The notes: a model not told the origin generated them from the sequence alone. DNA of 64,000 nt from Agarophyton chilense (GCA_030374765.1 JARGXX010000093.1:550248-614247); one strand, 5' to 3'. Shown: positions 30,741-43,482, counted from the stretch's first letter. Program-made: numbers and translations.

Positions 30741-33539
30741 GTCAAACATATATCAAAGATTTAGGGCTGGTATCGAAAGTGTTGTGATGCCAAAATTGTT
30801 GAGTGACTCTCCGCTCAATCCTCTTACTCTCGTTTATTTTCTTTGAATTCTAATCGGCACGTCATTTTCTCTGCAGTAGAGAAATTATTGTCGGAGAATA
30901 ATGAGTCTTTTCCTATTGGCTTCTGCATCGATAATGATCCCTCGACAGTGATCATTTTCAGCTTTCTCTTTGAGAAGTTCGGTATTGATGTTTTTCGTCT
31001 TCTTCTTTTCATCTACGTAAACGCGCACGATTATAAGAACGAATTGTTGCCAACGTTGATTTATTTTATTTATTGATATATATAAATTCAGCAAGCATTG
31101 CATGGATTTCAGAGCAAGAATCAGACTCAAATATCTAGGCGTCCTCACTGCAGCTATCAGAAAGTAAGAAATTTTTACCGATTTCGGCTGCCAAATAAAT
31201 AAGGATGGCTCTGATCTTTCTTTTGGAGAGTCTTTTTGACCTCATGGTAGCTGTGATTGTCTTTGGCGAGCTGGTCCATTCCGAAAACCTTCAACCTTGT
31301 ATTTTTGCCAGTTTCTTCTTCCAGAAAGCTTGGAGAATATATTCATACTCTGAAAGACAATGAGTAAGAGAGCGTTCAGTTGTAAAAACCGAAATCTGGT
31401 GCTTTTTTTCTGGCAAGGTACGTTAACGAGCTCGATCTACTCGATAGAAATGAGGGATAGGCGTACCCGGCCTACTCGTATTTTTTCCAAGGCACAGCCG
31501 AAACTAGTTCAACTCCGTCCACCGATCATTTAAAGACTCTAAAAGTGAAGTATCAAGCTGGCTGGAAACTGTTGCATACCTACTTTCGTTGTATTAGACC
31601 AGCCACGCCATCCACTAAGACACCCTGGCACTGAGAGATACGAAGCAACGCGCCAAAGAAACGTAAAAGGCTTAGTGAACTGGTTTAATAAGACCTTTCC
31701 CCAATGAGGTACTGTATTGTCCTTGAAGGAAAGACGGGCAGCTTTTTGTGAAGCATTAAACCCTTGCGACTCAGGCACTCGTACCCCACCAACGGTAAGA
31801 AAACTGGATGACCACCTACCTGCAGAAGGTTCAATATACTGCAGTTCAAAGTGATACATTCCAAGCCCGGCGAATCTCGAAGCCGAAATCAGGAAAAGTT
31901 TTCTTTCTATACATATCTGACTCTTCAAAACCCTCTCTCTGTGGGAGCCGTCACAGACTTGACCAAAACCATGTTAAATTTGTTGGAAGAACTGCAGAAT
32001 TTGAAGTTTCTTCAGAACTACTGCCAACCTCGGTTCCTTTTTCGGAAAGTGAAGCATTTTTTATGCTATTTGAAACTGAATACTATCGGTATCAATTCAC
32101 TACGCTGGTTGAAGAGCGAGATTCAGCCACCAGAAATAGAGAAAGAACTTCCCACCGAGTCGAACGGTTGTACACCAGCTCGATAAAACGACCTCCATAA
32201 TCTGCGAATAATTTCTTTGAGCATGGTCATATTTCATCGAAGTTCCCAGTTCTTCTAAAGAATATGTCGATAATAGTCGCTCAGTATGAATTGCTCTTCC
32301 CCGAAGATCAAGCTCTAGTCCGGAAAACTGCATTTGGCTGTGCAAAATTGACTTCGAACCAGTACCGTTGTGATTCATTCAACCTATGCCTGGCTGGAGA
32401 GGCTTCCAAGCTGTCTCTAGAGTATCAAAACGTATTCTTGGACGAGAATTCTTAGGATTTCTGATATGGATGTTTCCCAGGTCGGTAGGTACCTGAGCCT
32501 ACACTCTAATAATGGCAGTCTCTTCTGCGGGAGGGGCGTCTTATCTACAAAATTTAAAGTTGTTCGCGTCTCACAAGCTTAGCTCCCCAACTAACACCAT
32601 CCTTACTAGGATGATGCATTCCAAAGACATAGATTCGGAAAACATACTGTTTCACGACGTACATGGGTACGATCTAATAATATCGATATCCTGGCACGAG
32701 CCATAGTCATGACCAAGATGAATTACTTCCTTTACGCTGAGCTCGGCGCTGCACACACAGTTCACATCACGTGCGTTATCTATCATCAATGTCAGACCAC
32801 AAAACCTTCCCACGCTGATGAAAGCTCCTCTCAGGCTGCACACACGCAAGATACCAACGCATAGCACACTTATAAGGTAGTCTAGCCTCCTCCGTCGCTT
32901 CAGTAAAATCTAGGTAGATCTCCTTCGTCACAATAAGTACAGGAACTGCTCCGAATCTGACAAACAAAAATTTGGTACCCCCGAAAATTTGGGAATCATT
33001 TTTCCCGGCCGTTGAAATGATGCCGCTGATGGGAACAAAAATCCGATACAGAGTGAAGGATATATTCCTCCCTTAATGAAATTAGAAACCTATTTAGTAC
33101 AACTGAACTTGCAGATTTCTACGGAAACCAAATTGTGTGTAGATATCACACCCAAAATGCATAACCCACTTGTTGTTCAAACAAATCTGGCTCTCAACGA
33201 CTACCGGGAGCTTTTTTTCGCGAACGGCGTCGACTTGGTATAGCGTAATAGTTTTCTAACGGTTTTCTTTGCCATGTTTGTCAAAACCACACAACCATTG
33301 GTGAAAAACAAAGGTATGCGCGTTTTCTTACCTCAGAATTCAGTCATGTTTCGAACGACCATACCCATAGAACAGGTTTTCGAGGTGTCTGAAATTAAGG
33401 AACGGGAGGTATTCACCAAAATTTTGTGTTGAGGCTAAGCTGCTACAGAGAACGAAGAGAACATCTCTGATTCAGAGCCCGTGGGACCTCATCAAGTCAA
33501 GCCTGTGTGATCAGATTATTAACAAACAGATCCTGTCAA
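30741..33539. other. Decayed sequence without identifiable gene
   Basis: Frames up to 130 aa exist at 31,539-32,200 on both strands, but none carries a motif. It may hold the gag and protease part of the Gypsy relic that follows, since family length would need 2-3 kb upstream of the RT. Short hints at 33,350-33,430 only. Confidence 0.3.
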
Positions 33540-34640
33540 GGAATTAATGGATTTGAACTTGAAAAATGTACCTGAATAGCATCGACACAACCCACAACAA
33601 TTGTTTAGCGAGTTTACTCCATTGTATGATGATACATTAGGAAATATCCGAGTTATCAAATTTGGTATAGATTTTATTTTTAACACTAGGCCCATCGCCC
33701 GAAACCACTACAGGGCAGAACCAAAGGTTCAGGAAGACCAGAAAGATTAAAGTTTAGGCAATGATAGGTGCTGGACAGATGGAGCCCGGTCAGTCATGAA
33801 GGACCTCACCAATGCTGTAAGTTCCGAAACATGATGAATCGTGGAAGTTAAGCACCGGTTATAGACGCCTAAATGCGGATGCAGTGAAAGATGTATATTT
33901 CACAAAACTAATGGGCAAATTTAAATATATCCACATACTTCGAAAAGTAAAGGTGTTCTCCACATTGCATAATAAGTAGTTATCCCAGTACTGGGAACAA
34001 TGAAAAGTTCCAATTTTGGAGAAAGACCGAGAAAAAAGCATTTATCTGCTATCAACGCTTGTACCATTTTCGGCGAATTCTCTTTAGCCTCTTCAACGCC
34101 CCCACAACATGTCAAGTTTTAGTTGATATTCTCGTTGATGAGTTCTAGTGAACCACGTGTTCACTGTACCTCGCTGACATCTTGGTGACCTCGGATAACT
34201 ACGAGGATCATCTCACTCACGTACAGATTGTTATGATAATTCTGTGTGACGCAGGTATATCATCGAAGCGCAAGAAGTTTGAGTGTCTCACAAATTTGGG
34301 TAGGTATTTGGGCTATGTCTTCCGTTCCAGAGTAAATTGATGCAAGAGGTGCGGGTTAGATTCTAAATAAAGCTAAGCATTCGACAACACAGTCAAAACT
34401 TCAATCCTTTCTGGGATTGGGCAACGTATACCATTACTTGGTTCCGGATTTAGCGTATATTGCCACTCCGTTGCAGAGTCCCACTATCAGAAGACAACCA
34501 GTTTAGCCGGAACTATTTAGAGATGCAGGACTATACTCTTTAACGTCACTAATTAACTTCGTGATGTCTCCGCCAATTTAGGCTCTCCCCAAACCTTTGT
34601 TACCTTACAACTAGGATGGTTTCAACTCAAGGAGACGAGA
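33540..34640 (+). pseudogene. Ty3/Gypsy reverse transcriptase-RNase H relic
   Basis: Across several frames the plus strand reads TRPIARNHYRAEPKVQE (about 33,690), GYRRLNADAVKDVYF (33,860), REKKAFICYQRLYHFRRILFSLFNAP (34,030), LADILVTSDNYEDHLTHVQIV (34,165, the Y-x-D-D box changed to LADI), RYLGYVFR (34,300), FLGLGNVYHYLVPDLAYIATPL (34,410) and FVMSPPI (34,560, the start of RNase H). These follow the fixed order of Gypsy RT blocks 1-7 and the RT/RNase H tether. Dense stops and frameshifts show great age. It is the only Gypsy trace in the window. Confidence 0.75.
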
Positions 34641-34811
34641 AAGGTAGATATGCTTTCGAGAGTATTATCCCAGAAAAGGGAAAAGAAAAGAAGTCAAAAA
34701 AAGACTGCAGAAAGACGAAGTGTAATATGTGGAGAGTGTAAATGATAAAATGATTAATATATATGTGGCAGGCAGGGCCGAAAGTTTAAAGAAGTGATAT
34801 GATAAAATTAA

Positions 34812-35327
34812 ATGTGTAAAGGCCTATACCGCGATGCAGAGACTGGATGTATGTGTTGCAAACGTTATAGAAAACAGTATTTTTCTTCTTCATTACGCCG
34901 GCACGATTACGACGACTTGCATAATGAACTCGTAGATTGTGAGCTTTGGGAACCCGATATCGCATACGCAGCACTAGACGTCGGTATCTTTGTAATAATC
35001 GCGTCGCAACGAGGTTTGATGCTTACGGACGCCTTGGTGTATCTCAAATCGGCGCTGGCTCTGCACATTGGTGCTGCAAACGGTACAGCGCCTCAGGTAG
35101 AGTTTACGAGATGGAAGAAGTCGGCGAGGCTTCTCACGTTGAGTAACGATTCGAAGAATGTGACTGGTGCGGAGTTGCTAAGGGGTTCGGGAGAAGGTAA
35201 AGAGTCGGTCGTTTCCTCGGCGACGCTAAGGGCTTCCCCTTCCGAATTGGAACCTTGCACAGTTGAATATTCGCTCGATGATATTGCAGACGTTGGCATT
35301 ATATACAAGACAGACAAAAGTCAGTAA
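34812..35327 (+). CDS. Unidentified 171-aa ORF
   Basis: An uninterrupted frame with balanced composition: an N-terminal Cys cluster (CMCCKRYRK), a hydrophobic mid-part (DVGIFVIIASQRGLMLTDALVYLKSALALHIGAA) that could be a membrane helix or a buried core, and an acidic C-terminus. It lies between the Gypsy relic and the family C 5' LTR. No family is recognised, and 171 codons in decayed DNA could be chance. Confidence 0.3.
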   Translation: MCKGLYRDAETGCMCCKRYRKQYFSSSLRRHDYDDLHNELVDCELWEPDIAYAALDVGIFVIIASQRGLMLTDALVYLKSALALHIGAANGTAPQVEFTRWKKSARLLTLSNDSKNVTGAELLRGSGEGKESVVSSATLRASPSELEPCTVEYSLDDIADVGIIYKTDKSQ

Positions 35328-35720
35328 TTCCAAACATTACCAAAAGAGCAGTGAAAGTCATTTACTGTTGAACGAATTCCAAATGGCTGTAGAGTGTGTG
35401 CTCTACGTCATATCACGCGGTTTTGTTAACAACAGGAGATGCAAAGCAGTTCCACGTGGGTGACACATTCGCAGATAGAGAGCGAAACTAACCCCCAAGT
35501 AAAGAAAAAAAAAGGCGGAGTGTTGATTACAAGAGAGGCACAGACTATGTTAAACGATGATTTTGGTTGCAGAGGAGAGAAGGGATCTGAGCCGCTTTAG
35601 TCAAGCTGACGTGATCGGAGTTGAACGGAGTCGACCGAAGCCAGCCTTATAAAGACAATTTTGAACCAGCGCAAAGCGAGAATTCGTGCGGCTTGCGGTC
35701 CCGCCCGAACAGCATGTTTC

Positions 35721-36213
35721 TGATTAAGACTTCTCGCGAGAGGAGGATAATAAATTGCAACAAAAAAATCTGTTTTAGGCAGTTGAGCAGGTTGCACTAC
35801 AGTTTGTGGTAAAATTCACACTAGTGAAAGTTAACGTCAGATGAACACGGAAGAGAAATCTTTGTTCATGTGAATTTCTAGCCTAATCGAAGACATTGAA
35901 TTAGATCGAAGCTGCTTACTTGGCGCAGTAAAGACCCTCACCAAGCTCCTAGCCATAATTGATAATCTCGAAACAAAAAACTTCTTCTCTTCTCCGACAA
36001 CAATCAAACAACAAACTTCAGCCACTTCATTTCCGCCTTTTCATCAGCACCACCCTCTTTCCTATCCGTCTTGTTTCTGTTTTAAAATCTACACTGTCTA
36101 CGCCAAATCCAACCCACCGCTGCAGTCTACTCCACCGCAGTCTACACGGCCTACGCCGAGTCCGCCTCACCCCCGCATTCTACTTCACGTACACCGAATC
36201 GGCCTTTGCACAA
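35721..36213 (+). repeat. 5' LTR of family C, copy 2
   Basis: It opens TGATTAAGAC where the 3' LTR has TGTTAAGGAC, and shares CTCGCGAGAG, TTTTAGGCAGTTG, and the terminal CATTCTACTTCACGTACACC block with it. Around 36,090-36,165 it carries extra short repeats (GCAGTCTAC, CTACGCC). The 3' boundary follows the last base shared with the 3' LTR. Confidence 0.65.
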
Positions 36214-36537
36214 AATTCCGGACTTTATGTGTGGGCTTTGAAGAAATTTTTACAAAAGACGTTTTTACTTTGGACTTTTTTCAAAATTTCTTTTCAACCC
36301 CGATATTTTGGTTTGGGATATCCCAGAATTTGTTTTGAAGTTTAAGAATTGAAATATTGTTGGATTTGTTTAATACTGTTCTGTCATTCACTTCTGGCTA
36401 CTTCGCATCCATCGTTCCCAGTATTCGGAGGTGACACAGTAAATAACTCTAAAAAGTTTATTGAGCGAAGAGTAGCACCGTAATAAGTAAATTTTTATAA
36501 CTACTTTTTTTGTTTCGTGTAACATTTTTTAACCGAT

Positions 36538-37115
36538 TTGTTTTTACATACAGTGCCGAGGTCTCAATCATCTCCCGAATATTCATCGGTTTCTGAAACC
36601 GAGCACGTGTGTGATAAAAACCAGAATAGAAATAGCAACCGCGATAGCTATTCGGCGCGAGTACCGAACGTTATCGAACACGAAGCAGTTGAAGCTGACG
36701 AAATCTTAAGCGACAAAACCACGCAACGAACTAGCAACACCGGAGGTCTTCCAAATATTAAGCATACGCCTTCTATTTCTCCTTTCAATTGCAAGGAAGT
36801 TCTCCCCGAGAGACGTTTTTGGATAATTCTCCGCGTTTCTACTCAAGCCGAGCGTTCTATAAAGAAACCCCTCCTCAGACACATACGCTCAAACGTTGTG
36901 CTCTTTATAACGTTTCTGTTCGCAGTTTTCAGCAATTTGAAACTCATCAAAGAGGCGAGGGTCATCAGCGCAAGCTTCGCAGGACCAACTATACATGTGT
37001 AAATACTCACTACCGCGTTTGCAACATTAAGTTTACTGAACCTCACGACCTCAAGGTTCATATTCATAGTCGCCGCCATCGCTCTTCTCTTAGGAATAAG
37101 AAAAATCCTATTTGA
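36538..37115 (+). pseudogene. U1-type double zinc-finger ORF upstream of gag (copy 2)
   Basis: A first frame (36,538 to about 36,790) gives a Ser/Asn/Glu-rich N-terminus; a second (36,789-37,115) gives KRCALYNVSVRSFQQFETH, then H five residues on, and YRVCNIKFTEPHDLKVHIH with a further H. Both fingers are uninterrupted here. The first has Tyr where the second Cys is expected. A basic tail (RRHRSSLRNKKNPI) ends the ORF. The frames join near 36,790 by a single shift. It lies before gag, where Copia elements normally have no protein. Confidence 0.55.
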
Positions 37116-37254
37116 TTAAGAAGTGCTTTGCAATTCTTGTTACCTGGTATAGAAAGAAAATATTTTGTCTTGCAAAGTATTTCATTTTTAGACGAGAGTT
37201 AAAACACACACAATAGAGAAAATATTCATACAATAAGATACAGTTAATTCAAGA

Positions 37255-38286
37255 TCTTAAGCATCCGGAAAGGACCAGCCGTCTAACTCTGCTGATCAAC
37301 TGTCTGCTTCGAATACGCCCTCCCAGACGCAGGCCAACAGTAGGCTTCCATTTGCACCTGCAGGATCCTCGATCCCTTTCCCAATAGCTGTTGTTAATTT
37401 TGCATCGTCTCCAACTGTTCGTAACATGTCCCGTGGTGCAGGTAATTTGTTTGGAAGTTCTCTGGCCATCCTTCATACATCTCAGAAGAGTCTGTTGGAA
37501 ACTATTCGCAGTTACTCGGCCGATATAGTATATATCACTGGGAATCAGGTTGCGAATCTCATCACAGGAGAGTATTCACCTGAAGTTTTATTCAATTACC
37601 TAGTATCATTCAATGTGGCTTGATTGAGCTATATTGCTCGTTTTCTACAGAAATTGGGTCTCTAATTGGCTCACCATCCTTCAAAAAGAACCATGAACCA
37701 TCTGTACTTCACGATCTATGTCATGAACGAAGACCGTGCGGTTGCTGAAGAAGCCATTCAGGCTTCAAAAGCTTCTTTAACCTTTGCTCCAGTTTTTGAC
37801 CAAATACCTTTCTCACAAATCAACCAGGAAGTCAAGGACCCTATTCTAACTGCGAATAACCACTCTGGTGTGCCTTCGAAAACCACTAGAGCGAACACAC
37901 ACGACGTAGATCTTTCCAAGATCTCACACAATTTGGCAATGAATTTCAAGGACAAGAACTGAAAATTTTCCGCAGCCCATGGAGAATCTTCGAAAGATAT
38001 TTATAACGAATATCGTATCACATTAGAAGATTATACGATACACGATTACAAACATGTTCAACTTATGCATAATATTATAAAGGATAATAATTCAAGGCGT
38101 TTCTTCAATGATCACGTCGTTCAAATGGCTCAATCTCTCGATGATGCAGCAGACCTCATTGAAGCACATTTTCATTCCATCTCTAAACAAAATTGCATTG
38201 AAATTAATTCGATAAACATACGAATTGATACATTCCAATCAGAGGAAAGTATGGTAACTCAAGCTATTGAGAAATTAGATTCATAA
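37255..38286 (+). pseudogene. Family C gag relic, copy 2
   Basis: From about 37,262 an open frame reads SGKDQPSNSADQLSASNTPSQT..., a disordered N-terminus, to the TGA at 37,621. Segments 37,666-37,962 and 38,065-38,286 follow after stops. The third includes RRFFNDHVVQMAQSLDDAADL. The stop after EKLDS is shared with copy 1. Confidence 0.55.
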
Positions 38287-38853
38287 ATATCGAAATTAGC
38301 TTCTCAAAGTCAACCGCAGTGTCATACTGAGGCAAACAAGATATTTTATCTGAGAAAAGCAGTTATTGAACATTCATGGCCTAGTCGTCCCAGATTTAGA
38401 AACCCTTTTATGTCAAAAATTCTACACACAGCTAGAATGGACTATGCAGCTCGGAAATGAAGAGGCTAGCGCACGAAAGTCCGTTAATGTATTAAAGTTC
38501 TCTAAGAATGAAAATTCTATAGATCTTTTGTATCAGTTTTCATCGAAACATTATATTCCTCCTGCTAGATATGGACGCCACAAGACCAATACAAAGCCTA
38601 TCGTGAAGCAGGTACTTTACGATATACGCCAATAGATTCAAGATGACTCAGAAACTGACGACGTCGACACATTTTTCAACATCAATGAAAAACCATAAGA
38701 CAATAACACTATGCAACTTCAGAAGATTCAGTCGATGACACTGTTAAACCCCTTTTACCAGCACTCATGCCAACCCTTCAACCCCGAAGCTGGATTTTTA
38801 ATGAGGAACTCTCCTATGCGTGGATTTATATTTAGAAGGTTCCCAAAGGCTCA

Positions 38854-39310
38854 GTGCATAGAATCCCAAAACAATTTAAACGCATGTTTAAATGTTTTAA
38901 GGTTACAAACATTAATACCGATTTCGAAATCACCAACAAGTTCAATTCTGGATGTCTAGAAATCGAAGCACAAAGATCTGTGATTGGCAAGGAGCAAGCC
39001 AAGGTTTATTGCAAGCAATACGGCTTAGAGTTTTAGGAAAAGCCTTCAAAGATTCCTTTTCGACCCGGCAGTTCTACTTTCTGGAGAATTGGCCTCGTAC
39101 CCATTTGAATCCGCGTTCCTGGTGGTAGAGTACTCAAGCTCACCGTGGACGGGATCAACTTCAATTTTCAACTATTGCTTGGACTTGATTTCCCTGACAG
39201 AGAAAAAATCTATGTTGAAAATGCAAAGAACCTTCTGATCTGTAAGAATGGATGGAAGATGCCTGTTATTCGGAAATTTTGGTCATCTCTTTATCAACCG
39301 GAACGAATAC
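38854..39310 (+). pseudogene. Family C protease and linker relic, copy 2
   Basis: The frame 38,854-39,036 reads NSGCLEIEAQRSVIGKEQA then YCKQYGLEF, the active-site part of this lineage's aspartic protease with the Asp missing. After a TAG, 39,145 onwards reads LLGLDFPDREKIYVENAKNLL. Confidence 0.55.
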
Positions 39311-40272
39311 ACAGCCCATTTCACAAAGGCAGAAGTCAGAAATATGCATCTACATTTATTATAATCCCTCGGTAGAGATACTGTTTAACATCGTAAACCT
39401 AGAAAACCCCGAAGAAGCCAATGCCGAGACACGAAATTTGCTGAAAGGCATGTCGAAGGCTTGCCAAACGCGTCATCGATTGACCCCGAAAGAACAACGA
39501 TTTGGGGTTTCTGTTGCTCAAGGAGTTGTTTTAAACAAAGATCTCGCTATGGATATGGTTTTCAGTGACAGAAAACCGATGTGACTGGTTTTTGATATAC
39601 AAACCTATTTTTGGAGCCGCTCGCTTTTTAGATGGACAATCTATTGAAGATATCTGAAAAAATGTCTTAAAATGTTGAGCAACTGTGTACAATGGATACT
39701 TCGACTCTATTCATGGTGACCGAGGCTCAGCGTGTAAATCTTCTCGATAGGAGGATATTATTAATAATTTTGACATCGATTTTATTCTGTCTGGAGTGAA
39801 AAGCCATAACTCCATTGGTGCTGACGAACGATATGATGATCCCCGAAGACGAATATACCACAAAACAAAGTCCGATGCGAACATTTCAAACGAGAACTTA
39901 ATCCTCGCCACAGCTGTGAAAGCTATGAATGACTTCATGAAACCGGAAGGTCTGGTTTCATCACTGTTATTCTTCCGTAATTTACCCAGATTTAGTGGCA
40001 TTCTTTCAAAGTTAGCTGATCAAGAAGATCGTATTCAACCTCTCTTGACTGCTCGTTCTGAAATGGAAATCACCGCCAATGACATAATACTGAAAAGGGC
40101 CCTCGAAGCACGTCTTCCAAAAGCCGTTCACCACGATTTCGAAGCAGGACAAAAGCTTTTGATCTACCGGGGAAAAAAGATGGATCGGTCGACTGGGCCG
40201 CCTGAAGAAATCAAGAGTTACTGGCAAACATATTTCCGTGAAAAAGAAAAATGGCGAGGAAGTACGACATAG
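39252..40272 (+). pseudogene. Family C integrase relic, copy 2
   Basis: 39,252-39,584 holds YYNPSVEILFN and LAMDMVFSDRKPM (first Asp). After a TGA and frameshifts, 39,796-40,272 reads SHNSIGADERYDDPRRR (catalytic Glu), SNENLILATAVKAMNDFMKPEGLVSSLLFFRNLPRF and a C-terminal basic tail. It is longer open than copy 1. Confidence 0.75.
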
Positions 40273-40398
40273 AATTATGCAAGCCGAACCTTATGTTTCC
40301 GAAAATTCTTCGGTCAATTCTGAAATACCGATTCCTGATGGTTTCCGGAATCTCCTTAACAAGGGGCAAATGAGTTCTCACACGGAAGTGAAGGAATC

Positions 40399-41130
40399 GT
40401 GGGCAACGATGAAGAATCATTATATATTACTAAAACATTGAAGCCAAGTAATTCTCTCCGTAATTCTCCAAACTTTTCAGAAGCCAAGAAGAAAGAAATT
40501 GAAGACCTAAGGCGACGAAATATTTGGATAGTTTTTACACGTGATGAAGTTCCAAAAGATGCAAATATTATAGGATCTCGACTTGGGTTAGATATTAATA
40601 ATCCAAGGACTGAAGAAGAAATTTACAAGACGAGACTTGTGGCCCAAGGATTTTCTGAAAAGGAAGAGAACTACTTAGTCCATTATGCCAATACCAATTG
40701 CAACAGTACTGTTCCACTACAACGTATGGAGTCACGATTTTACCAAAGCCTACATTCAGAGTAATGAAGGTCTTACTCGAAAAGTATATATACGACCTCT
40801 CAAGGACATGGATGTACCCAACGGTGGTCTCCTTCTTATTCTCAAGCCACTCTATTGTTTAGCAGATTTCTGTGGTTTTCAGAAATTGCCCATTGTATCG
40901 CATCGACAAGAGGAAGTTGAAATTACCGCAATGAGAGGTGACATTTCCTGCCTTTCCAAGAAATCTAAGGGTAATCTCTATGGAATAATTGGATCATATG
41001 TCGACGACTGAGTCATTACAGGTGAAGATGAATTTATGAAGTTCCCAAACCAAACTGTAGAACGTTTTGAATCACGAGACAGAATTTTTGGATCTTTCAA
41101 ACTCGGTGGAACTCAAGAGACGGTCAATCA
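40399..41130 (+). pseudogene. Family C reverse transcriptase relic, copy 2
   Basis: The frame 40,399-40,764 reads EIEDLRRRNIWIVFTRDEVPKDANIIGSRLGLD and TRLVAQGFSEKEENYLVHYA. After a shift, 40,685-41,011 reads VWSHDFTKAYIQSNEGL (first Asp), LKPLYCLADF and SYVDD, directly followed by TGA at 41,009. The same TGA occurs in copy 1. Confidence 0.8.
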
Positions 41131-41199
41131 AGAACAGTAGAAAAGTCATCAGAAAGATTTCAAGAATATAATGATGCCAATGGAAAGCAACGATGAATA

Positions 41200-41840
41200 T
41201 GCAGAGTTTAGATCTCAAAGAGCTCAAATTGTCTGGCTTGGGAACACAATTCTACACATATCTTTCTTCGTGAACAGAACTCCCCAGTCACAGAGAAATG
41301 TTTACGAAATCCATTGGACGAAGGATGAATAAGGTCATTGAAAAATTCAAGAAAACACAAATACTTTGAAGTTTTTGAATCCAGATCCCAACTCTCTCTG
41401 TATCCGAGCCTACAGGGATTCCAAATTTGCAAATAATGAAGACAGTACTTCCCAACTTGGTTTCCTCATTCTATTGGCTGATCTTTTTAATCGTGGTAAC
41501 ATTATTAATTACAAGAGTTACGATAGTCTTCGAGTGGTTAGGTCTGTATTGGAAGGGGAAGTTTATGCTTTTGTAGATGCATTTGATTTTGCATGCAAGC
41601 TTAAGTCTGACTTGGGAACTTTACTCTACCAAGGAATTCCAGTTAGAATATTCACTGCTTCCAAGAGTCTTTCTGATGTCATCACAAAAGCTTCATCTAC
41701 AGCTGAAAAAGATCATTAATCAATATTTCGGCAGCCCGTGAAACTTAAGAAAGAAGTGCAATATCTGCAATTGGATTTGTGAAATCTGAAAACAAGCGTG
41801 CCGAAATTTTTACGAAGTAAACAATGAAGGCAGCCTATAG
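41200..41840 (+). pseudogene. Family C RNase H relic, copy 2
   Basis: The frame 41,366-41,719 reads AYRDSKFANNEDSTSQLGFLILLAD, RSVLEGEVYAFVDAFDFACKLK and FTASKSLSDVITKASSTAEK, with Asp and Glu positions kept. It is the longest open part of this domain in either copy; a shift near 41,710 ends it. Confidence 0.8.
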
Positions 41841-41941
41841 AAATATTTAAAATACCAACCAGTGTAATCACAAAACTGAGCAAGGGATAATACATCAATA
41901 TGCTTGAACAATTGTTTCTTTTTGAAAAAGAAAAGTACGAA

Positions 41942-42376
41942 TGTTAAGGACGTCTCGCGAGAGAAGGATATTGAATTTCAACAACGAAACCTGTTTTAGG
42001 CAGTTGCATAGGTTGCACTACAATTCTTGGAAAAAATCACAATAGTGGAATTTAACGATGGATAAACACGAAAAAGATATCTTTAGTCATATGAATTTGT
42101 ATCCTAATTTTACAGACGTAGAAATAGAATTACGTTGCGTACTTGGCGCAATAGAGACCCACCCAATCTCCCAGCCACCATGAAAGAGCTCGGAAAAAGA
42201 GAACTTCTTTTCTTGTCCGACAACTATCGAACAACAACCTTTAGCCCGTTCATCACGGCCTTCTTCATCAGCATCACCATCTTTCCCGTCCGTCTTGTTT
42301 CTCTTTCAAATTCTGCAACGCGTATGCCGAATCCACTGCATTCTACTTCACGTACACCGAATCACACTTTGCACAA
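41942..42376 (+). repeat. 3' LTR of family C, copy 2
   Basis: It starts TGTTAAGGAC after a GAAAAAGAAAAG purine tract (41,923-41,934), aligns with 5,381-5,810, and ends near GCACAACA. Confidence 0.65.
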
Positions 42377-42578
42377 CAATAGAGGATTCAAGCATCGGAA
42401 AACTTCTTGAGAATATTGCAGATTGGTATGCCACGTATCACAGAAGTAGCAGTCACACGAAAAATGAACGAAGATTGGGTGCCACTGTTCGTGAGCTGGG
42501 CCGATCTCATGAAAACTATTTCGTATGTCTCTACCATGCTGAAAATCAACTCAGTTCCATCTCTCCGCCAACCCAACA

Positions 42579-43355
42579 TGGCTTTCGAGGAGCTCGCATC
42601 TCCCATTCCTCCCAACCCTGTTCACATTCCTGCTCCCACACCACCAGCATCGCTCGCTTCCATTCCTACAAAACTGAGCCCCCTTCCCGCCACCAACCAA
42701 AAAGAAGAAGCTGAAGCGCTTTCGCTTCACAGACTCGTACGACACGGGCCTCCTTCAGGTCGTCTCGACAACTAGAGCCCACCTTCCGGAGTGGAGCAAG
42801 ACACAAGCGCTGTACGAAGAAGTGCTAAAAATCGTTCTCCCACAATATCCTAGTTCGACGTTCGACCACTCTCATCGCCCCTCGTCTAAAACCATTTATG
42901 GTAGATTCAAGAGATTGGTATCACAACGCCGGCAGGTGGTTCGCTGAAATAACAGCGCATCTGTTATCGTCGAGAACGGGACGGAGAAGGACCAGTTTAT
43001 CGACGACCTCATTCTCGAGATGGAAGAAAAAGAGGAGGCACTTCGGGTAGAGAAAGAAGAACAGTCTGGGCAGGAGAAAAACTTATATGCTGCAGGATCG
43101 GATGTTCGTGAGGCAGCATTAAACAGGGGGCGTTGGTCTGATGCGCGTTCTAGTCGTGCGAATGATATGACTACTGTTAGCACACTGTCGTCATCGACCA
43201 AGAAACGAAAGCCCCACGCCCTCGGTTTGGATGATTACGTTTCATATCTTCTCATAAAGCGCACCAAGGAAAACCTTGATACGGCCGCGCCCCGGATTGC
43301 TCTAGAAAAAAAGTTGACTCGCCCTGGAGGCAGAAGAGCGACATGCAGCTATTGA
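42579..43355 (+). pseudogene. Myb/SANT-like partner ORF of Harbinger, copy 2, frameshifted
   Basis: It begins MAFEELASPIPPNPVHIP as in copy 1. One extra base near 42,700 shifts the frame inside the Myb-like domain. The TGA after QVVR is shared with copy 1. The C-terminal frame (43,020-43,355) reads a Glu/Lys coiled stretch (MEEKEEALRVEKEEQS), RGRWSDARSSRAND, KKRKPHALGLDDYVSYLL. It converges with the transposase, whose frame ends 128 bp away on the other strand, the usual two-ORF layout of PIF/Harbinger. Confidence 0.55.
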
Positions 43356-43482
43356 CGTCAGTAAGAAGATGATTGATATGATGAGCGCCTTTTCAAAAAA
43401 ACAGAATTAGTATCGCTCACAACAAGTTTTCTTACTTTTCTTCGCTCCGTCGTTGAATCTAATTGTGTCACCCAGATGATGT

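Larger units (their letters stand above)
35721..42376 (+). mobile_element. Family C LTR retrotransposon, copy 2, both LTRs present, decayed
   Basis: The 5' LTR starts at 35,721 and the 3' LTR at 41,942. The interior carries zinc-finger ORF, gag, protease, integrase, RT and RNase H in the same arrangement as 1-5,380. Open segments are a little longer than in copy 1 (for example 39,796-40,272 and 40,399-40,764), so copy 2 is nearer the ancestor. The two LTRs have drifted in length (about 493 against 435 bp) because of short duplications of TCTAC-containing units in the 5' LTR, which indicates an old insertion. Confidence 0.85.

Noticed and set aside
32650-32967. Possible Gypsy integrase zinc region on the plus strand
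   Set aside because: A C-x2-C-like stretch with KPSHADE is suggestive, but it lies before the RT relic (wrong order for Gypsy) and has too many stops to support.
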